DNA of 45,899 nucleotides from Saccharofermentans sp. (GTDB lineage: Bacteria; Bacillota; Clostridia; Saccharofermentanales; Saccharofermentanaceae). A program made the translations under genes and the position numbers. Of the stretch, positions 8,041 to 15,582 are shown one piece after another; the first letter of the stretch is position 1, and every line of letters begins with the position of its first letter. The notes below the pieces were generated by a model. That model saw only the letters and a program-made list of their open reading frames with translations, ran no database searches and had not been told where the DNA came from. Where the stretch lies: positions 1 through 45,899 of the forward strand of contig JAILDX010000011.1 in assembly GCA_024688685.1 (NCBI GenBank), in the 5' to 3' direction.

Positions 8041-9657
8041 TCAACCCCAAATAGCCGTCAGCATAGGGATAATCTGCTTCTTGCGGCTCATGACGCCGGG
8101 GAGGAAGATTTCGTTGTTTTGGGGCTCGGCGGAGAAGGCGTAGCGGATCGTGTCGTCGCTGCCTTCGTAGAATAAATAGGAGCCCTCGATGAGGACGTCG
8201 GTCAGCATGAGGATGATCATGTCGTAGCCGTTCTTTTTCTTGAGCATCGCGAGCGTGTCGAGGAACTCGGACTTGCGCTCGAGCATTGAATTGGAATCGA
8301 CGCAGATGATCTGGCTGACGCCCAGGGTCTGGCCGGCGATATGGAACTCCTTAAAATCAGTATTGATAAGGTGCTCGGCTGAGCTGTCGGGATTGCGCGA
8401 GATGTCAAAAAGTTCCCTGCCGATCTCTTCGATGCTTACGCCGGCGATCTTGGAAAGTCGCTCGGCAAAGATACGGTCGCGCTCCGTGCAGGTGGGCGAC
8501 TTGAACATGACGGTATCCGACAAAATAGCGGACACCATCAGCCCTGCCATTGCGGGCGAGGGGGTGACGCCGTTCTCCTGATACATCTCGGCGACGATTG
8601 TGGTAGTGCTGCCGACGGGTTCGTTTCGAACGTTGATGGGCTGCGTCGTCTGGATGTCGGCGAGCCTGTGGTGATCGATAATCTCGATGAGCTCTGCCTG
8701 GTCGAGGCCGGGAACTGACTGCGCTGACTCGTTGTGATCGACGAGGACGATGTTCTTGCGGCGGGGACGCAGCAGGTGGTATCTCGAGAGAGTGCCCAGC
8801 ACTTTATTGTCTTCGCCCAGGACGGGGTAGCATCTGAATCGGCTCTTGATGATAGTCTCGCGGACGTCGTCGAGGTAGTCGCTGGTGTGAAAGCAGACGA
8901 TGTTCTCGGTCGTGCAGACGCGGCTGATCGGCATTGACTGGCTGATGAGCCGTGACGCCTTCATCGCATCGAGGGGCGTGTAAATAACAGTCGTCGTACT
9001 CTCCCTAAAGCGATCCAGCAGTTCCCGGTCAGGGGTGGTGCCGCAGAGGATGACAGCTTCGGTGTTGTTCCCGAGAGCGTAGGCGAGCATGTCCTTCTGG
9101 TCGCCGCAGAGGACGATTTTGTCGCTGCCCGTGAATGAGGGAGTGTTGCCGCTCACGGGCAGGGCGATGACGATCTCGCCGGAGATCTCGTCGCGGGAGT
9201 TCGCGTCCTTGACGATCTGTCCTTCGATGACGCCGAGCAGGTTGAAGAGCGGGAGCTTCTCAACACGGGGGTTTGTGATGGTGTCGAGGGAGGAGGACGC
9301 GATATCACCTGCGGTCAGCGTCCCGAAAAGGGTTCCGTCCGGATTTACCACTATGATCGATGTGACCTTCTCCTCGTTCATGACCTTCCACGCGCGGTCG
9401 AGAGTTGCAGCGGGCTCGAGCATGGGCGGTCTGTCGTAGTCGATGTCGCTGACCTGAGTCCTGACATCCTTTATCCTCATCGGCTGCGAGAAACCGAACT
9501 TGCCCAAAATCCTCTTCGTCTCGTCGCTCAGATGATCGAGCCTGCACGCGATGTAATTCCTGTCGCCGGTCGCGTTGCGCAGCGCCGCATAAGACATGGC
9601 CGAAACAACTGCGTCGGTATCGGGATTCCTGTGTCCTACAACATAAACTTTGCTCAT
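8041..9657 (-). CDS. ppaC: Manganese-dependent inorganic pyrophosphatase with CBS/DRTGG domains
   Basis: 538 residues, the length of CBS-containing family II pyrophosphatases, which hydrolyse pyrophosphate to phosphate in the cytoplasm. The DHH-type metal sites are visible: GHRNPDTDAV at the N-terminus, VDHNE, IDHHR and ILSDT. Between the first and second catalytic blocks lie two CBS motifs (TLDRAWKVMNEEKVTSIIVV and RETIIKSRFRCYPVLGEDNK) enclosing a DRTGG-like domain, the regulatory insert that binds adenine nucleotides. The C-terminal DHHA2 domain ends FLPGVMSRKKQIIP, the substrate-binding SRKKQ motif. ATG at 9657 has GGAG nine bases upstream. Monocistronic; regulation by AMP/ATP/diadenosine phosphates is known for the family. 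Confidence 0.93.
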   Translation of the reverse strand: MSKVYVVGHRNPDTDAVVSAMSYAALRNATGDRNYIACRLDHLSDETKRILGKFGFSQPMRIKDVRTQVSDIDYDRPPMLEPAATLDRAWKVMNEEKVTSIIVVNPDGTLFGTLTAGDIASSSLDTITNPRVEKLPLFNLLGVIEGQIVKDANSRDEISGEIVIALPVSGNTPSFTGSDKIVLCGDQKDMLAYALGNNTEAVILCGTTPDRELLDRFRESTTTVIYTPLDAMKASRLISQSMPISRVCTTENIVCFHTSDYLDDVRETIIKSRFRCYPVLGEDNKVLGTLSRYHLLRPRRKNIVLVDHNESAQSVPGLDQAELIEIIDHHRLADIQTTQPINVRNEPVGSTTTIVAEMYQENGVTPSPAMAGLMVSAILSDTVMFKSPTCTERDRIFAERLSKIAGVSIEEIGRELFDISRNPDSSAEHLINTDFKEFHIAGQTLGVSQIICVDSNSMLERKSEFLDTLAMLKKKNGYDMIILMLTDVLIEGSYLFYEGSDDTIRYAFSAEPQNNEIFLPGVMSRKKQIIPMLTAIWG

Positions 9658-9802
9658 GATCTTATCTCCATATGTTTTATGGAATGAATTATATACTCAA
9701 TTTCGCCCAAAAACGACACGGCGGCGAAAAGTGTTGATTAAGCAACAACGGCATCCCGCATTGCTCATTGCTTTAAAACCGTGCGATGTCGCATCGAAAC
9801 AG

Positions 9803-10135
9803 ATGGGTGACACCATCAAAGCCCGGGTCAATTTCGGTTATCCTAATGCCGCTGAAGCTGCCGCTGCTCTGGATAAATACAAGTACTACTATGAGTTTGC
9901 CGGAATGACTGAACATCTCAACCAGTTTAATCCTGAAGGCATCTTTTTCCCTTCACAGTTTGCGGGCGCAAGCCTCGACCTGGAGACAGAGGTCAATATG
10001 CGCCTGTGGTTCCGGAATATCCCTTCGGGAACAAAGTTCCTGCTTCAGACCAGTAATGGAGAAGATGATCTTTCTGTACTTTACAGTCCGATGAATTACT
10101 GCTATTCTGTAGCTGGAAAATCAGTATGCCAGTAA
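9803..10135 (+). pseudogene. Fragment of a secreted surface protein C-terminal module
   Basis: About 110 codons without a convincing start or signal peptide. The stretch FAGASLDLETEVNMRLWF parallels FANSTLDLDSATTLSHYF and YRSSSLDLKSCTCLSVFF in the two large secreted proteins at 28.6-35.0 kb, and the preceding AALDKYKYYYEFAGMTEHLN resembles the helical YMSEYGMYAQRYFN segment before it there. It is therefore most simply a truncated remnant of the same shared C-terminal module. The frame stays open upstream to 9650 but that part overlaps the divergent pyrophosphatase start and promoter. ATG 9803 is only nominal. Confidence 0.5.
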
Positions 10136-10142
10136 GATTTAG

Positions 10143-10265
10143 GCGGTATTTAGGAATAAAGATGTTTATGAGGATATTATTACAGACAGTCCTATGGGTT
10201 GCCCCACATTTGGCACTCCTGACTGCCCTAGCGAGACGTGGCCTGCTTGTACGACTAACGGTTAA
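10143..10265 (+). other. Cryptic 40-codon frame with lantibiotic-like composition, no start codon
   Basis: Directly after the surface-protein fragment, a frame open between stops at 10140 and 10263 ends in SPMGCPTFGTPDC followed by PSETWPACTTNG. Three cysteines and many Thr/Ser/Pro residues in so short a span resemble a ribosomal peptide core. There is no ATG, GTG or TTG near its beginning and no leader with a processing site, so it is either a decayed precursor or chance. Recorded because the composition is unusual, not because expression is supported. Confidence 0.2.
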
Positions 10266-10305
10266 GGGATAACCGACAATCTTTAACAGAACTAATAATG
10301 GCGCT

Positions 10306-10334
10306 TAACCAACACTCTTCTATTGCGTTGGTTA
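10306..10334. repeat. Hairpin TAACCAAC / GTTGGTTA upstream of small membrane protein
   Basis: Eight-base perfect arms at 10306-10313 and 10327-10334 with a 13-base loop, ending 17 bases before the ribosome binding site of the next gene. No U-tract follows, so it is more likely a leader structure or operator than a terminator. Confidence 0.4.
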
Positions 10335-10361
10335 TGCGTTATTCATAACAGGAGGAGCATT

Positions 10362-10772
10362 ATGGAGAAGAAGCGCTTCACGCTTGCTAAACCGGTAATA
10401 ATCATATTAGAAGTAATCGCGGTCATTGCGGTCAACGTCATAAGCTATATCGTTCTCAAGAAAATATCGGATTCACACAAGAGCAACACTATTCTGTTAG
10501 GGGCAAGTTCGCCGGCTGCCGATCAGTCGTCCGTCAACTGGTCGTTTATCCTGCCGATGCTGATCCCGAGTGTTCTGATGGTGGGTTTCACAGTATTGCT
10601 CCTGTGGTCCATTTCGAGAATGAAGAGTGTGGGCGACCGCATTTCGACCGTGCTTGTCGTCGTCTCAAGCGTGCTGATAGTGTGTTCGATCGTTTTCGGG
10701 ATCTGTCTTTTCAGGTATCAGCAGAGAGTGGCTGCGGAGGTGCCGCCAATTCTGACGCATCAGGCCGGTTAG
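10362..10772 (+). CDS. Small membrane protein, three predicted helices
   Basis: 136 residues from the ATG at 10362, chosen because AGGAGGA lies seven bases upstream; the frame is open further but without a ribosome binding site. Three hydrophobic stretches are seen at about residues 9-33 (VIIILEVIAVIAVNVISYIV), 60-84 (FILPMLIPSVLMVGFTVLLL) and 96-118 (VLVVVSSVLIVCSIVFGICL), with a basic N-terminus (MEKKRF) suggesting it faces the cytoplasm. I do not recognise the family. It sits just ahead of the cyclic-nucleotide-binding protein, which has its own -10 box in the gap. Confidence 0.65.
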   Translation: MEKKRFTLAKPVIIILEVIAVIAVNVISYIVLKKISDSHKSNTILLGASSPAADQSSVNWSFILPMLIPSVLMVGFTVLLLWSISRMKSVGDRISTVLVVVSSVLIVCSIVFGICLFRYQQRVAAEVPPILTHQAG

Positions 10773-10774
10773 TA

Positions 10775-10783
10775 TGTTATAAT
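10775..10783 (+). promoter_or_regulatory. Extended -10 box for the cNMP-binding protein gene
   Basis: TGTTATAAT at 10775-10783 matches TGnTATAAT. It lies 38 bases before the ATG at 10822, giving a short leader of about 30 bases. No good -35 is obvious, as expected for an extended -10 promoter. Confidence 0.5.
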
Positions 10784-10821
10784 TACCGTATCTGACTACA
10801 TAGAAGACGGGGGTTTGCAGT

Positions 10822-11754
10822 ATGGGTTTGGTTGAGAAGACTTTCGGCAGTTGTGATGTCATTATCAAGGAAGGTGCGTCCGGCAAGAGTTTCTTCAAGT
10901 TGTTGAAGGGCAAGGCCGGCGTTTATTCTAATTACGGCAAGAAGGACCAGCTCCAGCTCGGCACGATCGAGGCGGGCGAGTATTTCGGCGAGATGGCCAT
11001 CCTTGAGGAGTATCCCAGAAGCGCGACGATTGTTGCGCAGGGCGCTGCACAGGTGATCGAGATCCCGGCCAAGGAGATGAAGACGTATTTTGCGGAGAAC
11101 CCGTCGGAGGTACTCGAGCTCATGAGACAGCTCATTGAGAGGATCTCCTCCATGACAAACGACTACGAAGAGGCTAAGTCCCTGCTGAAGGAGGTCCGCA
11201 ACACCGAGGACAGCAAGAAGAAGTCACTGTTCTCCAAGATCAAGAAGCAGGTCAATGCTTACCAGCTCAATAAGAATAAGATCACAGAGCCCAGTCAGGA
11301 GTCGCTTCGTCTGGCGCTCAGGGGTGTGAACGAGTCGGGTCCCTGCAATATAGAATCGTTTAAGAAGGGCGCGGTCATCTTTAAGGAAGGCCAGGTTGAC
11401 GAGCACATGTACATCCTGCACGGCGGTATTGTCGGCATGTACGAGAACTATGGCAAGAGCTTCTCACAGAGGATCGTTGAGCTTATGTCGGTTTCGTTCT
11501 TTGGCGAGATGGGTCTGGTCTATGATGACCCCAGAACGGCAACAGCTGTCGCTGAATCAGACGGCACGCGCGTTGAGATAATCAGCAAGAAGGGCCTCGA
11601 GGCGCTCGCAGTTGCATGCCCGGTCAAGGTCGAGATGATCCTCCGCAATCTGTCTTACCGCCTGAGAAAGCTCAATGTGGATTTCCTGATTACTTGTAAG
11701 GAGATTACCGAGGTGTATTCCGGCAAGGGCGGGGAAGAGAGTTCTGAAGAGTAA
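10822..11754 (+). CDS. Protein with two cyclic-nucleotide-binding (CRP-like) domains, no HTH
   Basis: 310 residues containing two cNMP-binding jelly rolls and no DNA-binding domain. Domain 1 (about 10-115) has FFKLLKGKAGVY, YFGEMAILEEYPRSATIVA; domain 2 (about 180-285) has MYILHGGIVGMYENYG and SFFGEMGLVYDDPRTATAVA. Both keep the phosphate-binding-cassette pattern GEM-x(n)-R-S/T-A-T, so nucleotide binding is plausible in each. A charged linker (KKKSLFSKIKKQ) joins them and the tail is acidic. Such stand-alone proteins are thought to be sensors that act through protein contacts. It is followed 15 bases later by larE, hence possibly cotranscribed. Confidence 0.8.
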   Translation: MGLVEKTFGSCDVIIKEGASGKSFFKLLKGKAGVYSNYGKKDQLQLGTIEAGEYFGEMAILEEYPRSATIVAQGAAQVIEIPAKEMKTYFAENPSEVLELMRQLIERISSMTNDYEEAKSLLKEVRNTEDSKKKSLFSKIKKQVNAYQLNKNKITEPSQESLRLALRGVNESGPCNIESFKKGAVIFKEGQVDEHMYILHGGIVGMYENYGKSFSQRIVELMSVSFFGEMGLVYDDPRTATAVAESDGTRVEIISKKGLEALAVACPVKVEMILRNLSYRLRKLNVDFLITCKEITEVYSGKGGEESSEE

Positions 11755-11769
11755 TCCTGTTTGTTCCGT

Positions 11770-12609
11770 ATGTTGACGGGGGAGCTTCAGTTAAAACTTG
11801 ATAGATTAAAAGAGTACATCAGGGGGTTGGGGTCCCTTGCTGTCGGTTTCTCCGGCGGCGTTGATTCGACGTTTCTGGTAAGTGTTGCGCATTCGGTGTT
11901 GGGTGATTCTTGTATAGCTGTTATATGTGCTGATGCGGCGATCCCCGCGCGCGAGGTTGAGAGCGCTGTGGCGTTTTGCGGGGAGCACGGGATTTTTTGT
12001 GTTTTGTCCCATTTTGATCCGCTTGGTATAGAGGAGTTCAGGTTGAATGTGCCTGACAGGTGTTATTACTGCAAGCGCGGAGTTTTTCAGGAGATAAAGC
12101 GTGTGGCTTCCGGGTACGGGATTACGTATGTGGCGGAAGGGTCGAATATGGATGACCTCGGCGACTACCGGCCGGGGCTTCGTGCTGTGTCTGAGTTATG
12201 TGTAGTGAGTCCGCTCAGAGAGGCGGGGCTTACTAAGGCTGATATTCGTGCGATCTCTCGCGAAATGGGGCTTCCGACGTGGAGCAAGCCGTCGTATGCG
12301 TGTATGGCTACCCGGGTGGCTTATGGCGAGGAAATTACTGTTGAGAAGCTGCGAATGATAGAGCAGGCGGAGCAGTTCCTTGGTGATCTTGGGTTTAATG
12401 ATGTGCGTGTGCGCATGCATGGAAGCAGAGCGCAAATGAGCGGGTGTATTGCGCGGATTGAGGTTGCTGCGAGTGATATTGCGCGTTTGGCAGCTGATGG
12501 CGTGCGTGAGACTGTGTCTGAACGGCTTAAGGAGATCGGGTTTGTTTATGTGGCGGTTGATTTGAACGGATATAAGATGGGAAACATGAATTCAACGTTG
12601 GGGGTTTAA
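11770..12609 (+). CDS. larE: LarE-type ATP-dependent sacrificial sulfur transferase
   Basis: 279 residues. The N-terminus carries the PP-loop VGFSGGVDSTFL that binds ATP; DRCYYCKRGVF and EGSNMDDLGDYRPGLRA follow as in LarE, and the sulfur-donor cysteine region reads KPSYACMATRVAYG, so the sacrificial Cys is retained. LarE sulfurises a nicotinic-acid-derived dinucleotide to make the nickel-pincer cofactor of lactate racemase. LarB and LarC are not in the window, so the pathway is either encoded elsewhere or this paralog does something different. Starts at 11761 (TTG), 11770 (ATG) and 11773 (TTG) are possible; ATG 11770 gives the usual family N-terminus. It runs directly into the SDR gene. Confidence 0.85.
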   Translation: MLTGELQLKLDRLKEYIRGLGSLAVGFSGGVDSTFLVSVAHSVLGDSCIAVICADAAIPAREVESAVAFCGEHGIFCVLSHFDPLGIEEFRLNVPDRCYYCKRGVFQEIKRVASGYGITYVAEGSNMDDLGDYRPGLRAVSELCVVSPLREAGLTKADIRAISREMGLPTWSKPSYACMATRVAYGEEITVEKLRMIEQAEQFLGDLGFNDVRVRMHGSRAQMSGCIARIEVAASDIARLAADGVRETVSERLKEIGFVYVAVDLNGYKMGNMNSTLGV

Positions 12610-13329
12610 ATGAGTCAGAACGTTTTGGTTACAGGTGCCGGAAAGGGCGTCGGGTTAGGGTTTAATCTCGTTAAAAGGTATCTTGAACTGGGCGATACAG
12701 TTGTCGCTACCATCAGAAGAAGATCTGAAGATCTTGAGCAGCTTAAGGAGCAGTACGGGGACCGTCTTATTGTGCTTACGATGGATATCGGAGTAACTGC
12801 GTCAGTTGAGACGGCCGCGAGGGAGCTTGAGCAGAAACTGGATCATCTGGATCTGGTGATAAATAACGCGGTGTCTGTTTCGCCGGACTGTGATAAAGGG
12901 TTCTTTGACGCGGATCTGGATCTGATCGCGCACACGGTGGACGTTATCGCAGTCGGGTCGATGCGTGTCGTTAAGGCGTTTTACGGGCTACTCATGAAGA
13001 GCGGGGGGACGGCGCTGGTCATTAATATTTCGTCGGAAGCCGGGAGTATCTCCAGGTGCTATCGGACGAACCTGCTTGATTACGGGATGGCGAAAGCGGC
13101 GATGAACATGGCCACGATGAATCTTGCGAATACGTTTAAGGAAGACGGGAAGATCAATATTTTCTGCGTGCATCCGGGGTGGATCAGGACCGACGGCAGG
13201 GCTGATAACCCCGCGCCGCTCTCGTCGTATGAGGCTGCGTGCATTTTACAGGAGCTCTTTGAGAAGCGGCGCGAGGATCGCGAGGGACACCGGTTTATTA
13301 CAAACGAGAATGAGGATTATCCGTTTTAA
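12610..13329 (+). CDS. Short-chain dehydrogenase/reductase
   Basis: 239 residues of classical SDR architecture: cofactor loop TGAGKGVGLG at residues 8-17, DLVINNAV at about 83-90, catalytic Ser in NISSEAG (about 143) and YGMAKAAMN with Tyr and Lys (about 157-161), then HPGWIRTDG. It is similar in organisation to the csgA/short-chain group that reduces small carbonyl compounds, but the substrate cannot be read from sequence. It begins at the base after the larE stop, so it is translationally coupled to larE. Confidence 0.85.
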   Translation: MSQNVLVTGAGKGVGLGFNLVKRYLELGDTVVATIRRRSEDLEQLKEQYGDRLIVLTMDIGVTASVETAARELEQKLDHLDLVINNAVSVSPDCDKGFFDADLDLIAHTVDVIAVGSMRVVKAFYGLLMKSGGTALVINISSEAGSISRCYRTNLLDYGMAKAAMNMATMNLANTFKEDGKINIFCVHPGWIRTDGRADNPAPLSSYEAACILQELFEKRREDREGHRFITNENEDYPF

Positions 13330-13332
13330 GCC

Positions 13333-13988
13333 ATGAAGAAAACTTATATTACGACTATGCCCACATCGGGGGCTTTCTTAAGGCGAGCGAATGCTTTGCC
13401 GAACTCGGGGTTAACATCACGAGAGTTAGTTACAATAAAGCGGTAGACTCGCATACTCTGTTTATCGATGCGGAGGGCTGCCGCTCTTTGATGAGATAAT
13501 CACAAGCGTTAATACGAAGAGGTGTCTTGAACTTGAGTTTTTAGGCAAGGATGGATACAGAGAGCAGAACCCGCTTCATAAGCCGTACGTTAATATGTGC
13601 AAGTTGATGACGGGATATCAGCCGGTGGATCCGGAGAAGATAAATGCAGTTTGGGAAGTAGTGGAGGCGCGCGTTGATCCGTCTGTTAAGTCCCTTGTTG
13701 AGCCCCCTCAATGTCGGGGCGTTTGAGTTCGGCGAGATGTATTTCGATGTGTATGAGGGAATGGGCGGCCACCTCAAAGGGGAGACCGTATGGATAGACA
13801 GGGATCATCAGATCGTTATCTCCGGCGACATTTATATCAATGTTCACGGGCTGACAGAGGAGCAAGCGGAGTATAATCAATATGCGCCTGTTCTTATGAC
13901 GTCGGTTGATACTGACCCTTCGCTTTGCGCGCTTGAGCGGTCCGATCGGCTGGTGAGCGGATGGCCCACGGCGCGCCAGTCTGTGTAA
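13333..13988 (+). pseudogene. Decayed ACT-domain / metallo-beta-lactamase-like gene
   Basis: Coding similarity continues through all three plus-strand frames. MKKTYITTMPT in one frame passes into HIGGFLKASECFAELGVNIT and RVSYNKAVDSHTLFIDAEG in another, an ACT-like fold; then NPLHKPYVNMCKLMTGYQPV in a third; finally, from about 13715, FGEMYFDVYEGMGGH, IVISGDIYINVHGLT and APVLMTSVDTDP resemble the end of a metallo-hydrolase (GH...SGD pattern). At least three shifts and probably deletions separate these parts, so no functional protein is possible. It follows the larE-SDR pair and abuts a tandem repeat at its 3' end. Confidence 0.6.
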
Positions 13989-14084
13989 CTGTCTGACTAA
14001 AAGCGCTTACACAGACACTTATACAGACTATTCTGTGCAACTGTCTGACTAAACTGGTTTATACAGACACTTACACAGACTTTT
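13979..14084 (+). repeat. Two 52-bp imperfect tandem repeats rich in GTCTG/CAGAC
   Basis: AACTGTCTGACTAAA occurs at 13987-14001 and again at 14039-14053, period 52. Each unit then carries ACAGACACTTA(T/C)ACAGAC, so units hold both GTCTG and CAGAC half-sites and can fold on themselves. Further CAGAC/GTCTG-like words and an AGACTAA/TTAGTCT inverted pair (14211-14217, 14236-14242) continue up to the next promoter. No gene is seen in 13989-14313. Confidence 0.6.
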
Positions 14085-14298
14085 GAGTAAAGTTCAAGTG
14101 GCTGCACGACAAACTTCGCCACTTCGCACGCACAACACTGCACATCACGCCGCGATTCTACAAAACTCTCAGTCAAATCACGTTTACATAGAGACTTACT
14201 CTGACTATTCAGACTAAGTCTCCCTGTAAATGAGTTTAGTCTTACACTCATGTAGAATGAACATAGATCAAATCTCTTTACAGACATCCATCACTAAC

Positions 14299-14307
14299 TG
14301 TTATAAT
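14299..14307 (+). promoter_or_regulatory. Extended -10 box six bases before the acyltransferase start
   Basis: TGTTATAAT at 14299-14307 is a consensus extended -10. The ATG at 14314 follows after six bases (AAATCC) with no Shine-Dalgarno sequence, so a leaderless transcript is predicted. TTTACA at 14277 is a -35 candidate but at a long 19-base spacing. Confidence 0.6.
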
Positions 14308-14313
14308 AAATCC

Positions 14314-15582
14314 ATGAAGATCAAGACAAAAACTTTAAGCTACGAACAAGTAATGGCGCTTCCGTCGTGGGAGCACAAGAAACCAAAGAAGCCTTCGAAA
14401 CTCCTTGCGGCTGTTGCGCGCATGCTGAACAATAAGGAGCTCAAAGAAGTAAAACTCGAATGCAATAAAATAGACATGGAAAAAGCCGGAAACGGTCCGT
14501 GGATGATACTCATGAACCACTGCAGTTTCACTGATCTTGCCATTGCATTTGACGTGCTTAAGGACCGCCCTTTCAGCGTGGTGTGCACGTCGGATGCGCT
14601 GGTTGGTAAGGAAACAATAATGCGCAATCTCGGATCCATACCGACAAGAAAGTTTGTTTCGGACGTTACGTTGATCTCGGACATGGATCATGCACTCAAC
14701 GTTAATAAGGCGAGTGTGCTGATGTACCCGGAGGCGGGGTATTCGCTTGACGGGACGGGCACGCGGATACCGCGAAGGATGGGCGTTCTGCTCAAGAAAC
14801 TGAAGCACCCTGTCGTGATGATAACGACGTACGGAGCGTTTGCCAGAGACCCGTTATACAACAATCTGCAGAAGCGCAACGTAAAGGTCACGTGCACGAT
14901 GAAGTGCCTCTTTACGCCTGAAGAACTGGCGAACACCAAGGTCAGGGAGATCGACGAGGTTCTGGATAAAGAGTTCACGTTTGATTATTTCAAGTGGCAG
15001 CAGGACAACAGAATAGCAATTACCGAACCGTTCAGGGCGGACGGGCTCAACAGGATCCTTTATAAGTGCCCGCACTGCATGGCGGAGGGCAAGACGGTCG
15101 GAGAGGGAATCAGCCTGAAGTGCAATAACTGCGGCGCGACTTACGAGCTGGATGTTTACGGAAAACTGAAGGGCATTAATGTAGAACCTAAATTCACTCA
15201 CATTCCTGACTGGTTTGCGTGGGAGCGCGAGCAGATCAAAGAAGAGATAGAAGCAAATAAATATAAACTTGATGTGCCGTGCGACATCGCGATCCTGAAG
15301 GATTCGAAAGCGCTCTACATGGTCGGGTCGGGAAGACTCAGGCATGGCGTTGACGGTTTCGTGCTCGACGGGTGCGGCGGGAAGCTTCATTATGAGCAGT
15401 CGGCGGGGGCGTCGTACAGCGTCAATTCGGATTATTTCTGGTATGAGATCGGGGATATTGTCTCGATAGGGACGAATGAGTGCCTGTATTACTGTTTCCC
15501 CAAGGAGGGCGACATCGTGGCGAAGACGAGGCTCGCCGCGGAGGAGTTGTATAAGATTAGCAAGGCGAACAGGGGCGGTTAG
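14314..15582 (+). CDS. PlsC-like acyltransferase with central zinc ribbon
   Basis: About 422 residues. The N-terminal ~240 residues resemble glycerol-phosphate acyltransferases: LMNHCSFTDLAIA corresponds to the NHxxxxD catalytic block and VLMYPEAGYSLDGTG to the substrate-binding (F/Y)PEG block, here PEAG. A zinc ribbon follows, CPHCMAEG with CNNCGATYELD about 17 residues later, then a C-terminal domain without recognised motifs. It may acylate a lipid or a surface glycan; the nearby polysaccharide genes make the latter possible. ATG 14314 is chosen because of the -10 spacing and because the longer frame to 14230 has no ribosome binding site. It converges with the next gene, sharing the stop-codon bases. 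Confidence 0.75.
   Translation: MKIKTKTLSYEQVMALPSWEHKKPKKPSKLLAAVARMLNNKELKEVKLECNKIDMEKAGNGPWMILMNHCSFTDLAIAFDVLKDRPFSVVCTSDALVGKETIMRNLGSIPTRKFVSDVTLISDMDHALNVNKASVLMYPEAGYSLDGTGTRIPRRMGVLLKKLKHPVVMITTYGAFARDPLYNNLQKRNVKVTCTMKCLFTPEELANTKVREIDEVLDKEFTFDYFKWQQDNRIAITEPFRADGLNRILYKCPHCMAEGKTVGEGISLKCNNCGATYELDVYGKLKGINVEPKFTHIPDWFAWEREQIKEEIEANKYKLDVPCDIAILKDSKALYMVGSGRLRHGVDGFVLDGCGGKLHYEQSAGASYSVNSDYFWYEIGDIVSIGTNECLYYCFPKEGDIVAKTRLAAEELYKISKANRGG

Noticed and set aside
13979..14230. Possible CRISPR array
   Set aside because: Only two 52-bp units in direct tandem without unique spacers, and no cas genes.
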